From: Tetrahymena elliotti 4EA
Taxonomy: Eukaryota > Ciliophora > Oligohymenophorea > Hymenostomatida > Tetrahymenidae
Assembly: GCA_000231825.2 (NCBI GenBank)
Contig: JH720349.1
Span: 79,763 to 143,762, forward strand
Direction of reading: 5' to 3'
DNA length: 64,000 nt
Shown here piece by piece: positions 13,297-27,300 of this stretch (its first letter is position 1; each line of letters opens with the position of its first letter). The position numbers were made by a program, and so were the translations under genes. The notes beneath the pieces are model-generated. The model worked only from the letters and a program-made list of their open reading frames with translations, searched no databases and was not told the origin of the DNA.

Positions 13297-13690
13297 TAAA
13301 ACTCTAATCCTAATAAATCCTGCTACGTTTTCCTTATGAATTCTGTTTTTAACTTTTTTAATATTTACTTTTTGCTACCCTTAATATCAAATAAAATTTT
13401 TTTTGATTATCTGCTTTTATATCTTTTATTATCAAGTGAATTATTTTTTGATCAAAAGAAATGCAAGAAAGAAAGAGTATCAATATTAATGGTATTTAAT
13501 TATACATACTATATTAAGTGTTTTTACTTCAAGATTTCATCAAAATAAATAAACAAAAAACATTATCCACATTAGATATTTTGTATTGATTTAAATCTAC
13601 ACGTTTTTAAATCTATTTATTGTATTGAAAATGAAATATTTTTAAATCTATTTATTGTATTGAAAATGAAATATTTTTTAACAAATTAAT
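13297..13690. other. Intergenic region with a short tandem repeat
   Basis: AT-rich spacer upstream of the exchanger and downstream of the zinc-binding gene. The only structure seen is the 35-bp duplication at 13604-13673. A plus-strand open stretch at 13336-13548 has random AT-driven composition and is not called. Confidence 0.6.
13604..13673. repeat. 35-bp tandem direct repeat, two copies
   Basis: Positions 13604-13638 and 13639-13673 are identical over 35 bp (each starts TTTTTAAATCTATTTATTG). A perfect duplication of this length is unlikely by chance even in AT-rich DNA and suggests a recent local duplication. No function is evident. Confidence 0.9.
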
Positions 13691-15145
13691 TCAAACATGT
13701 ATTAGCTCATGAATTTGATGAGCACTTACTAGATTAATCTTTAAGCCTTCTTGATTTCTAAAGTAAATAATGAGTCTGTATTTTTAATCAGGATCGAATT
13801 CATACTATTTAGGATCTAAGGCATTTACATTTTCACATGAAGGATAATCAGAGAAATAAAGTTAATTTTATGCTATATGGAACTACATAACCATTTTAGA
13901 GTTTTCAGCAAACATTGATTTTATATTCTTTCCTTTTAAAATTTTTTCACAAAAGCTATCATTTGAAGATTTGCCTAATTAGATGGCATAAAAGTTATTT
14001 CTATCATACCAATTATAGTCTTTTTTATCATCTTCAGTAAGTCCAATAATGATACACTCCTTAGGAGGTCTATCAAATTCAAATATAAGCTAATACTTTT
14101 CATTAGAATCAAATGTACAACTTGAATAGACCTAACCTCTACCTTCAAATGCGGCACTTATTGACTAATATCCAAATTAATTATCTTCTATCTTCATTAA
14201 ATATGATTTTTCATAAGTGCTCTTTTCAAACTTCAAATTAGAAACACTTTTCCTTTTAAAAAAATAAATATTTTAACTTTTAATTTTTTGCTCTTTAAAA
14301 TTATTTTTTATGAATTTTTTGAATTAAATTTTGGATTTTTTTTTTTTTTTAAATTTCAAAAATAGCAAGTAATGAATTTACTTTTATTGTTGTGCCCTAA
14401 AGGATAATAAAATTTTATTTAAACTATTATTGAAATTTTCAAACATTTATTAACTGATTTGAGGAATATTCTGCATTATATTAAATAGTTTTTGGCTCAA
14501 TTAACTATTGATTTTATCAGCATTTTCATATTGCTTAACTATAAAACTTTCAATCTCTTCATTAGCTGATTTGATATCTGAATTATTTTTCTCAATTATT
14601 TATCTTAAAACTTAGAGTTGCTTTTAGCTCTCATAAAATTAGTTAAGGTTTTCAAAATCTTCAATCACTTACTGAGCAATCAGCAAAGTTTCTTTTTTTA
14701 TTTATTCAATCATCTCATTAAAATTGCTTTTAATTTGATCAAATGTTTCTATAATATTTTCCATAATATTATAATTCAGTTTCTACTTAATAGTCTTGAA
14801 TTTCATTTTTAAATCAGGATTTATGGGCGGCCAAAATTACTCATATTCTTCAAGATCATTATCAATATCATTTTATGAAGAGTCATTTTAATCATTTTCT
14901 TATCTTTCACTCAGTTCAGATTTTTATTAGCCATCATTTGAAGGCTATTATTAATGAGAAAAGATATTTTATATAGAAATGCATTATAAATCTTTAGATT
15001 TAAGGACACATTTGAAGCACTATAGCCTATTCAAATTATCAATGCATCTTTATCCCAGATAAACACCTTAAATTTAGTTATTTTTATGGATTTAGCAAGA
15101 TTTTAAGCTTTCTAAATCACAGTAGCTATCCAATAAATTATTCAT
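13691..15145 (-). CDS. Zinc-binding, coiled-coil protein with a beta-rich C-terminal domain
   Basis: Two exons: 15145-14382 and 14252-13691, joined by a phase-2 intron; 441 aa, TGA at 13691-13693. The N terminus has a B-box-like cysteine/histidine pattern: C17-x2-H20, C43-x2-C46, then C55 and H64. Residues about 65-105 are acidic and Gln-rich, about 110-250 are predicted coiled coil (many Ile, Leu, Glu, Lys at heptad spacing), and about 265-441 form a compact, aromatic-rich domain that could be SPRY/TLD-like. Proteins with this zinc-coil-globular layout are common in ciliates, mostly of unknown role. I do not assign a function. ATG 15145 is chosen as the first ATG before the zinc motif. Confidence 0.75.
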
Positions 15146-15344
15146 TTTTAAACTATGTTAGTGCAAGTATCCAAAGTAATTAAAATATGATATTATTTAA
15201 TTAAATAATGAAAATAAAAGAGATTTAAAGATTTTAAAATAAATTTAATACATAAAATTGGTTAAAATAACAAAATATTATTTACAAAATATTAGTTTAA
15301 ATATAAGTTTTAGAAAATTAATTTAAAACTTTTCATTTCTTTTT

Positions 15345-18300
15345 TCATTCTTATTAATTATCATTTTAGCGACTTGCAGAGTTAGAGTTATGATTATTTT
15401 CTGTAATCTAATTATTTTCAGTATTCTAATTATTTTCTGTATTCTAATTGTTACTGTTACTGCCCTCTTAACCACCCTCATACTCGTACTGACCCTAATC
15501 ATACTAATCCTCTTCATAATTTTCATCTTCATAATGTTAATCCTGTTGAGAGTATATTTCATTTTCATTGTCATCTTAATCAGTATAACCACTCTCTTCA
15601 GGATTATATAGCTTATTTATTCCTTATCCATCAGCTTATATAAATTCATTATTTCCACCTTGTTTTTCACTGACAAAATAAGCTTTCACCTGCAAGTTAT
15701 TTAAAGATTTTATTATGACATCTTCTTCTCTTTCTTCAAAATAAAAGGAATTAGGGAAGCTTCCTTTGACAAGTTTGTATGTAGTTTCGCTAACCATCAC
15801 TCTTCCTCTCTCTCCATTAGATTCCATTTTATTTGCTATCAAGACATTAGGACCATATATATCATATCTAACTATATCTGTACCAATGACTCCACCAATT
15901 ATATCTCCTGTATGTATACCTATTCTCATATCTATATCGGAAAATTCTTTTTTCTTCATTTCATCTATTGATTTTATCATTTAAAAAGCCATTTTAATAA
16001 CATTTTTAGCCTCAATAGCAGGTTTTCTTTATTTTGCATTTAGAGTTCCCATAACTACATAGCAATCACCAATCGTGTATACTTTGTAGACCTCATTATG
16101 AATGCAGGCTTTATCAAATTCTAATTTTTTTAAATTTTTTAATTTAAAAAAGTTTTATTCAAAAACAAAAGATTTAATTTTCTTACAAACAAAAAGCTTT
16201 TGAAGCATCTGCAAAACCTTTTCAGGCTCTTTTCCAGAACAATATTTTGTGAATCCAGCAATATCTGCAAATAAAAGTGTTGTATTTTCAAGGCTATCAG
16301 TCAGCTCAATCTACTAATCTTGTTACTGAGAAAGTAACTAACCCATAATATGTGAAGGAAGGAGGTTGTACAAGAAACGCTTATAAAGAAGTCTTTTGAA
16401 TTCGAGATTTCTGATATCGTTAAAGTTATTAATTTAAAATTATATAATAATATAATGCATAAAGAGATGATATAATGAGGAAAATAATGTAATTGAACAA
16501 AGTGTCATTAAGCGGAAGTATCCCTCCTTGAAAATGCAAAGCATAGCCTCTGAAAAGATGTAAATGAAGCAGATGAAGATTTTCTCACAATAGTATTGAA
16601 AAATGAACTCAGTAAAGATAACAAAAGTAATAAATTACTCAGCAGACTGTAGATTAGAAGAAAAGGTATTTTCTTTCATTAAGTTCATAAAGGAAGTCTC
16701 TATATAATAGAAAACGTATTGCATGATGTATAAAAAATATATGAGACCTTTAATATCCCTTAATCTCCATTAATTGTATATAAATTTTATTTTATATACA
16801 AAAAAGGCAAACCCAACAATATACATTGCTCTGAGAACAACAACGTAGATGAAAATGCTAATCAGTTTATCTCTAACTATTAAATATGAGATTGTTTTAA
16901 AAATATAAATGACCAGCCACACCCATAAGTTAATTGTGTTGGAATCCTATGCCTTTTATATTTATTAAGCAAAAAAATCAGTTGAGAGTTCTATTTCACT
17001 TTCACTATTTTTTCTTTTTAAAGGTAGAACATCATTAAAAGTTAATCTGTATTAGTCGTTTTAATCTTTCTTTTTTAGCTTTTTCTCCTCTAATTCTTCT
17101 ATATCCTAATCATCATAAACTTGTCTTAGGTTGCTGGGATCAACCTAATTTTCTAAGCTATACTTTCCTTCAGAAACCACTTTCTCATTTATTTCTTGAT
17201 AATCAAAAATAACTAGCTTTTTTTCAGAACTCATAATACTTTCTTGTTCTTCTCTTATTTACCTTGAAAAAATATTGATTAATAAAAATATGCAACATTA
17301 ATCTTAAATTTACTATTCTTCCTCTTCCATTATTTGTTCAATGTCATGGTCTAACTAAACTTAGGAATTTACTTAATTAGTTGGGAAAAAACCAATATTA
17401 GGGCCTATTGAAAATAAATTTTTATTTTGATAATTAAATAGGTTTTTTGAATAAAAAATTATTACTGTTTAAATTTGTTTTATTATCAAGAGTATATTTA
17501 CTGGATTTAGTATTACTTTTAGAGCGGATAGCAAATTCAGTTAATCTTTTTTCTAAAGTCATTCTTTTTAAGAGAGTGGCGTTTGCCTGGTTATCAACTA
17601 AATTAGAATTTTTAAGATATTGAGTGAGGTATCCTTAGCTAGCCAAATCATTTTAATTCAACTTTCTTTTGTGTGATTCATTAGGTGTATTATTAGAACT
17701 CCTTAAAGATTAATTATTGGTGTTTGATGAAGATCTGTTAATAACACCTTATGGAGTTAATCTTCCCAGAGTTTTAGGAGTTGCGTCTGGTGATTTTTGA
17801 GTATTATATGGGATTTCATATAAATTCATATTATTAAAGTCATTAACTTATTTACTTTTTGAAGATGAGTCCTTTCTTGTGTAATTATTATAGTTATTAC
17901 TACTAAAATGATTATTATGATTTGAAATTGTTTCTTATTATTATCCATTTGGTGATGATTCTAATACAAAGTTAATTTAATTCATCTACAATTAAGAGTT
18001 CGTTTTTGTATTTTATTCGACTTGATTTTTATGAGATTTAGGTGTAGGTGGTATGAATATGAATAAATTTTCACTGCTTTTCTCATTTTAACTCAGCAAG
18101 CCTTAATTTTATTATTACTAATAGTTTAAATTTTGATTTGCTCTTTGATCTCTCTGCTAACTACTACCTTTGCTATATGTTGATTGTTTTTCAGGGTTAT
18201 TATTTTAGTTGTTAAGTATAGCTTTTGATTTCAAATCATTTAATGGTAAGCTGATAGGTAAACCTATATTCTAAGCAGAAGATCCTCTTCTTACTTTATT

Positions 18301-21300
18301 TGATGGTATATCAGATTTTTTCTCCATTTCTTTTATATTTTTTAGCATTTGTATCATGTTTGGGTCAGGTAGATTTTGCATGCTAGAGCTGATAGCTGTA
18401 GGTTGCTAGAAATTACCATAATTCTTTGAATTTCTTTTAAGATTTAAACTGTTTACATTACCATTTCTATTGATCGGAGTGTTTATTTGATTTATCAATC
18501 TGTTACTTTTAGTAATAACAGGAGGGCTGAGGGTAGAAGAATTAGTATTTAATACATTCTATGGATGGTTATTATTTGCAACATTACTGAGAATATTATT
18601 ATTGTAGAAAACAGATTTTCTTTTTTGTTAAGGATTAGGACTTATTTCTTCTTTTGGCTCATTGTTTTGAATCATGCTATTGTTTTAATCAATATGCACA
18701 TGACCTTTGCTTAAAAAATTTGTGATATTTTCTAGACTGCTTTAATTAGTAATCTAGTGGTTCTCCGGGGTACGAGTATTTCTTTTGTTTGGTGTACGCT
18801 GAAATGGAGTTTAAATGCTAACTGTATTAATAGTATTTCCTGAATTTAAGCTTTAAAGATTATTTTAATTAAGAATTGAATTCAAATTTGCTATTCTTGC
18901 AATATTCCCACTTTTTGAAGATGAATCTAGATTTTCAAATTCAGAATAACTTTTGGAGTTAATTTATTTTTCATTACTAATTCTTTAAATTAAGCTTAAT
19001 CCTTAAATTTTGTTTGTACTAGCTCCACCTCCAGTAGAAAGATTATTTTCAGCGGGAAATTAGTTTGAAACAACATCAGTGAAACCTTGTAGATTTTTAA
19101 TTTAATGAAGTTTGTGTAAAGAAGTTTTTGATTAAGGAGTACTCACAGTATTCGTTATATTATTTACATACATAGTATGTCTTGATTTATCATATCCAAC
19201 AAATCCTTTAGGTGTATTTCTCATCTTATCTATCTTTTGCTTGGAAGAAGGTTTAGATGGATTAGCTATTACCATTTATTCTGGAAGATTAATGTTTCCT
19301 TAATAGTTTGGATTGAATATTGATTTTTTTCTTAACTAATTGTCAGGTTTATTAAGAGCAGATGAAGGTGCCATACCCCCACTTGAATTTCTGCTTGAGT
19401 TAGCAACAAAAGCAGGTAGATTCAAATTAACACTACCACTATTAGAAAAAGGATGTAACTAATCTTCTTTGTTTGGTAAAGTATTATTTGATGTATTCTT
19501 TCTGCTTTCAGCACTGCTTAATATTTTTGATTTATTTTTAGATTCTAAAGAAGGATTAGGCTCTTCTACTTCATTATTGTTAATATTAATGAGAATACTT
19601 GCAATGTTTTTTGACAGATTTTTTTTATGTTAATTACTTTCTGCTAGTCTTAGCTTTTATGCTACAGACTGAACATTCTTAGAAGGTGTTGATTAATTAT
19701 AGCTTTTTCCTGTATTTCCTCCATTTTAATTGTTGATGGTTGGAAGTACTTAAGAAATATTTTCTTCATTTTAAAGATTTTAATTATTTTAAGGAAACTT
19801 TAATTTTAAAGTATCAATATTTTAAATTTTTTCACTCTTTAACTCTTAGAAGTGACTAATAGAAAAGTTATGGCTTCTGTTGTCTATTGTTAATTTAGGT
19901 TTTTGCTCTACCATTTCTAAGTTGCTAGTAAGGTCTTAGTTTGTATCACTTTTTTCAGCCCGAGTAGCCAAAATATTAGGAGATAAAAGATTGCTGTTAT
20001 TTTAATAATTTAGTACACTATTTGTCTGAGGGAATCCTGGAATATTTATATTGTTTTAATTATTATTTGTATGTCCTAATATTGCTGCATTATTATGTGA
20101 AATACTTAGTTTTGAAGTATTACTTCTAACCATGTTTTCAGGGGTGTTATGTATACTTGGAGTAGCCCCTGACTATCTATTTCCTTAAGTGTTTATGAAA
20201 TAGCTTGAATTAACTCTGGAATGTGCTAATGGTCCTCCATCGTTTTATTAGTTTTCTCCCAAAATTTATTAATTTAAGTTAATCAATAGTTCTTATCTTA
20301 ATGTATTTGAGCTATTTGTTTAATTACCATTTTGAATCTTTTAATAAATATTACTTAGAGCACTAGAAGAAGCATTATTAATTCCGTTATTCTCTTTTGC
20401 TTCAACGATTTAAGTTAAATCCTTTTGATTTAAGAGATGCTATTGCAAAGCTAATGCTTACTTTTATCTAATTTTTTGTTGAGGAGAGAGTAAAATAAGA
20501 GCATTAGTGTTTTTTTCAAATAAATCTGGTTTATCATCCAAGATATGATCTTAATCAGCGCTGTTTGGAAATTTTTATGACAAAGGAGATTCTTCAAGTT
20601 TTAATGTGTTTGACTAAACACTTTATTTTTAAATTTTTTCTCTTGAAGGTAATGTAGCTTCTGGTGAAGAAGCTAGTTTTTTTTACTTATACTTCTATAC
20701 CTAATACGTTATAAGCTCACCCTTTCCTTTAGCTTCAACTCTTTTTTATTTAGCATCATTTATCCTAAACTTCTCATTACCTTTTTCTAACTTATCCATT
20801 TACTAAACTTTTAAATCACTCTCCTTTACCTTTTTTAGTAATTTGAATAATTAAAAAAAATGTATTTATATTTTTAAACATACTCTTTCATATGCTTCCT
20901 CTGAAAGGGTAACAGTTCCAGGTTCAGAAGTACTACACACTCTACTAGTAGTGTTAACAGTATCTCCTATAAGAGAAAACTATGGTTTGTGGTATCCAAT
21001 AACTCCAGCAATTACATTACCAAAATGGATTCCAATCTTTAATTGTATTTTTTCTCCATCTTCACCAAATGTAAGAGTACTTGAATATTCCAAAATTTCG
21101 AAGGCAAAATTAATTGCACATTTGACTTCATTAACTTCGCTATATTATCCTTCTCTCTACTACAATTTGTTTTAGACTATACCACCACAAGCCATGTATG
21201 TTTTTCCAACAGTTTCTATTTTTTAAAGTCCATTTAAGTTACAAAGAATATCAAAAGCTCTATACAAATTATCTAAAAGCTTAATAACTTCTACATTCTT

Positions 21301-24300
21301 TTTAGCTATAATATCATCAAAATTGTAAATATCACAAAAAATAATAGCTACTTAATTCTCAATCTTAACAACATTCTAGTTATCGCTTTGAATTTAATCT
21401 CTAATGAATTTAGGTAATAATATGGATAAAACCTCATTAAATTTTTACATTTCTAACTAAAGCTTATTAGCAGACAAATACTAGTATCTATCCATCATAC
21501 CATACTATATATTTTTATTAAATTGTTAAATAATTTTAATTTTCCTTTAAAAAATACCTAGTATTTTTAAGACATTAGAATGTAGGTGAAAGCAGATAGT
21601 ATAGTTAGAGCATTTATTATATAATATGCAATAAACTCATTAACAAAGTTAAATCTACTCTAAATTCCAATTACAAAGCTATTTTAATGTTTTGCAAATA
21701 GATTAAAATTAAAAGAAAACTGATCATTTTAAATATATTACTTGATTGAATCATAGACTGCGAAGTAAATATAAACAGCTATAACTATGTCCATTCTTAC
21801 AAGTTGTACAAAATAGCAAATGTACATAAAAACAAGCATAATTAGAAAGTTATCGTAGTCATTAATAATTTAAATAGCAGCTGTTAGATAGCCTAATCTA
21901 ATCAAAATCATTCCATAATTAAGAATAATAAAGAATTTCTCATATTTCCATTTAGAAAGAGTCAATACTAAAGTCATACTTATGAAAACAAATAAAATTG
22001 CCTTTAAATAAAAAATAAATTAAATTTTCACTAAAGTCTTGAAAAGAAATTTTACTTTTTCTCCATTTGAGTAATTCGATTCGGTCATGATTTAAACAAA
22101 CAGGAAAATATCGAAAGTAAAAAATATAATTAAGCTGATGTATTTGCTAACATTAATTTAACTAATAATAGCACGTTTAATGTATTTTTCTTCAAATTCA
22201 GGATTTTCAAATTTCTATGTTATTTTGCTAATTCCTGTATGGATATTATCAATCCCAGTATTCATCACTAATTTTTTTAAATTTTAATTAAGATGCATTC
22301 ATTTAAATAAATTAATTTACTTGATTAAACTATTTCATCAACTTCTGTTTACCCATTAAAGTATTGCTTGATGATACCTAACAGAGTTAAATGATTTGAT
22401 TAAGCTCTTTCTCCTTCTTGTTTAGGTTCAGATAATCTACTTAATCTAAATTTAGGAAAATTTTCTTCAAAATAGTTAATAGCTTTTTCTAAGATTTCTA
22501 AATTCTTTTCAAAGAAATGTGGTAGGATTTTAAATAGCTAATTTAGAATTTCGAAGCTAAAGCAGGTGATTAAACTCACAGCTAGAATTGAGATGAAAAA
22601 ACCAGGAAAAGTAAACATCTCACCAAAAACGATAAAATCTGTGTTTTCATAGCTGTTCCATGATAAGTATATGCAAGTACAGATAATAAACATAGAAAAT
22701 TAATAGATTATATTTTGCCATGTTATATTGTTAGAAAGATACACAGTCTAAAATTACACCACAAGCATAAGAATTATAAAAACTATCATTCTTGTCTCTT
22801 CAAATCCTATGAGTCTACCATCACTCTAAATGCTTTCTAAAATCTAATCCAAACCAAAGAAAATAAACAAACTCTGTATCAAAGAAACAACCAAAAGCTT
22901 CATGTATGTTGGAATTTCTGACTTTGACCAAAATTCTTTTGATGTTTAGTACTGCATCGAATAATACTTTAAATTTTCTGGATCTGTATTTTCTTTGAAA
23001 TTAATTAATGAAAAAAATATTATCTAAAAAATGAAAAATATTTTAAAATATTATTTACTACTGTTTGCAGGATTTGAAGGGTTGAAATAATAGATGAAAA
23101 GAGGGAAAAGTGAAAAAAAGTTCAATAAATAATTATAGACAGTTATTTCTACTTAGTCAATTGTATTTTCTCCTTCCAAGCAATATTTATCTTCTGTGAT
23201 TAAGTAGACTAAATAAAGTAGCATCTATCTGTAAATTTATAGATTTAGAATCAAATTTATGAAGTCAGCTTATCTTCTTCCATGCATAAAAACTAATTTG
23301 TATAAATCTTGAAAACTGTCAACAGTGATATCAGCCACGTAGGGGCAGGAGGTTTTTGGATCTTTTAAATTTTCAAAAATGAATTTTAGCAAAGATAAAA
23401 AATTTAAATTTATTTACTTTCAATTTCAACTGAAAAATGTGCGCTATTAGAAAGAGCTCTATCATTAGTAATGGCAAGGAATCTTTAAGGAACTTCTTAT
23501 GATTTGAGTATACTAAGAAGTATCTGCTTAGTATCAGAATCTATTTCATAGGCGACAAAACCCTTGCAGAAGTGACAAAGGAAAAGAAAGTGATTCTTTA
23601 AGTAAATTTCATCTTCTAAAATAGTCTTTAAAACTTCTCCTTTAATTATTATCTAAAACTACAACTACTACTCTAATTAATTTGAGTCAACAGTAATCAC
23701 CCTTGATTTTTTTCTTTGAAATTTAGTATGATTATCCTTACTATGAAAAGCAGAGTTCTTCTCTTAGTCTTCACCTATTTTTTTATTTGAAAATAATCAA
23801 AATATTTTCCAAATCTCATAAAAATAATTTACCCAATAAAGATGTTTAGACTTTTTCTAAATTTCTTCTGATGATAAATTTAATATCATCATAATCATTA
23901 GATTCGAAATGGATGTTAATTAAATGATTTTGATTCTTAAAATCTTCTGGCTTGATAATCTTACTTAAGTAAGCAGAAGAGAGGGCTCTAGTATATTACT
24001 CACCAGTAAGCATCCAAGTTTTAATCTTATTATTGTAAAGAGAATCCAAAAAGATTTCTGTATTTTCCTATTATTATTTAGCAAAAATAAATTTATTATT
24101 TGATTGCTTCAATGAAAAAATACCTTGAGTTTTTCTTTAACACCAAGAAGAGTGACAAACTACATTCCACTTTCTTTTTCCTCAAACATCCCAAATAACT
24201 TATCTAATGCCTCCTTTTCTTTGACTATGTTGGTTTAGAAATTTTCTAATTGACTTACAAAACGGTTAGTTTCTTCTTAGCTGAGTGAATATTTAGATAT

Positions 24301-27300
24301 TAAAACACTCCTAAATCCATTTTGCATGTTTTTATGAATTATTTTTGCCATTAAATCTCTTTGATAATCTAAATATAGAGGTACAGTTCTTAGCTCTTCT
24401 CTCATAATTAAATCTGCTCCATTTTTTCTCTTAATTAAAATGCTAAATCTAAACTTTCTTCTATGGAAAGCTATTACCTCATATTTTTTCTTTTTGCCCT
24501 ATATTTAGATGATGTACTCATGTGAATACAAATGTTCTTATTTTTGTATCAGGTTTTAACACTTAAAAGTATATCCTAGATTTTTGCAAAATCGAAGTAT
24601 CATTTCTTCGTCTTCATTGTAGAATGTATGAATCAATTAGTTTTTATCGATATCAAATTTAGTAACAGTTTAATGACATAATACAAGACACTTTAATGAG
24701 CTTCTAATTTACTTTCTGTTCTATGAGTTTTCTTTAATGTAATGCTCCAAAAATTTGTCCATATCTTTTGGAATACTATGATCCTAAAAAAAGAATTGCT
24801 TTAACATATTTTTTTTAAATATAATTAATTATTTACTTAGAATCCTTGTAATTTTGTAAAATTAACTGAGGATGATCTGGAGCTCTTAAATAATTAATAT
24901 TATATTAAATATAAATTTTTAATAGAAATTTAACTTACTTTGTTAGAATCTGTTTGAAGAGATTTTTATGGTAACAATTTAGGTCTTCCCATTTTGCTGC
25001 TACCAAAAAATTTGTTTTAAGATGTCTTAGCAGGGGAAAGATTTAATCTTGAGGAAAGCTACCCCATTTCTAAGCTTTCTCTTTTTATGTGCAATTTAGG
25101 TAAAGTGGACTTATTTAAATTTTTAAATGATTTTTTTCTTTATGGTGTGTTTTAATTGTTTTTTCCGATTGAACTATTGTGGGCATCAAGACCAAGATGG
25201 TTAATAGTTTAATTGTGCAAGTGATTGATATCACTCTTAACTTCATATTACGAGTCGTTCTTCGAAAACAATTCACTATCTACCTTTAAAGATTTTTTTT
25301 ATGTTTTAGTATCAATTTATAACTAGCCATTTGTTTTTAATTTTTCTTTTGGACTTATCTCTTCTTCACTCTCAAGATCAAGTTCATTATTTTCGTTTTC
25401 ATCATTATCGTCTTCTAATTCATCTTCTTCATTTTTATTTTCTATTAAATCGAAATGATTTTCGCTACTATAAAGTTCAATCTAGAATGATTTTTTATGT
25501 ATACCCATAGAGGAGTTGTATTTATCACTTAAATTGAGCTATAGATCTGTCTTTTTATTATTGATATTATTGTTATTATTTATTGATTCTAAAATCTAAT
25601 TATTTTAATTCTAACTATTTTCTTATAAATTGGATTCATTAACTGTATTATTGATTGAATCAAATGGTTTCTCTTATCTAATAGAAGAACTGGCCACTTA
25701 TCTAGTTTAAAAGGTAAACTATTTAACAGGTTTTCTCTCTATTTTTTAATTTTCTTAATCTCTTGAGTGTATCGATAGTTGATATTACCTGCTTCTACTT
25801 CCACCTCTTAAAGATTCCATTGAATTTAAATCATTAAAATCTCTTGCACTACTTGGTTTCTTACCTGAATCTTACTTCTCCCATAGAATATTCATAAATT
25901 TACCTAGTTAAGGACTCTCTAAAGAATTACCATTATTATTGTTGTTATTTTAAAATGCTTTTTGATCTTCGAACTCTCCTGACATATTTTACTAGCGATG
26001 AGTTCCACTATTTTCTTCTTTATTTATTATGTTTAAAAATTTTACATAATTTTAGTCATCTATTTTAGATACATCTATTTTAAGAGACTTCTATTTATCT
26101 CTTGGAGTCTCTTCAGTGTTAAGTATTCCAGGCTTGAATTAACTGTCTCTTCTTGTCATAAAGTTACCCTAATTTCCCAAAGAAACTTGGATACTTCCTG
26201 AGATGTTGTTATTTGTATTTGAGGCAAGTAAATTAAAAATTGTAGACTACTTATTATGATATCCAAAGCGAGTTGATGGATTTTTTGAAGACCTACTTAA
26301 AAGACTTTCTTCAAGTGAAAAGCGTCTTGAAAATTCTTTTTAAGCACGTATTTCAATAGATAATTTCTTACTTTAAATTGTCAGCTTTTCAGAGGGGTTA
26401 GAGCTACTAGAAAGTTAATCTTTGTTCTAAGTTTATTAAAGGAGAGTTTTATTGTATTCTTCATCTTTTTCTTCTATAGTAAAAGGCAGAGGATTAATTT
26501 ATTAACTTTGGGATCTTTGCTTGTTTGATTAATTTGAATTGATCATAATTTCTTTTTTGTTAGATGTTGATTAATTTGACAAAAATAAATCTCTCTCATC
26601 CTGGGAAGGGCTGCCTTTATCAAATTGAAGGCTATTAGAATTGATGAATTTCTTTTAGGCTGAAAAATTAATGTTCAGACTATTTTATGAAGCAGGATTA
26701 TTTAATTTAATCTTTTCATTAATTTCAGAATTAATGTCATTAAGAGAAGCTGCTGGGCTTGAATTATCATGCTCTCTTAAGCTTTGATAAACTTTTTACA
26801 TTCTTTATGAAACTTTTTCAGAAGGAATTTCAGATTATTCATAAGCAGCGTCACTATTTATTCCATTAATATCTGATTTATAGTTTGTTAATTTATTATT
26901 CTAAACTTTATTTTTTAAGCCTTTCTATTCATTATCTATTCCATTAGTATTTAACTCTGAATCTTGTGAATTATCTCCTTGACCTATCACAAAGACTCTT
27001 GAGTTTTAAGAGGGAGGCTTTGAACAGTAAGGGTATTTAATTTCAGGATCCTCAAGATGATCGTCTATTAAATAACGTGTAGTCTCAGGCTCAGGCTCAT
27101 ATGTAATTCTATTTCCATTTATCTTAAAGTCATTCTTATTATCAAAAAATGTTGGAGAAAATATCATCCTTTTTTCATTATTGATGAGTAATGATGATTC
27201 ATTTTTTAACTTATCTTCTGTCTTGAACTACTATTCGTTTTCTTAAGGAATGACTAAATCATCTATTTCTAAGCTTGTTTTTTGCTAATTATTATTGCTA

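Noticed and set aside
15390..15984. Plus-strand hydrophobic ORFs opposite the cyclase
   Set aside because: They are antisense shadows of the acidic tail and second cyclase domain of GC1.
23020..23065. A 35-38 nt intron in the last ATPase-side exon of GC1
   Set aside because: The candidate segment is not a multiple of three and removing it breaks the frame, while the unspliced sequence is open and hydrophobic as expected.
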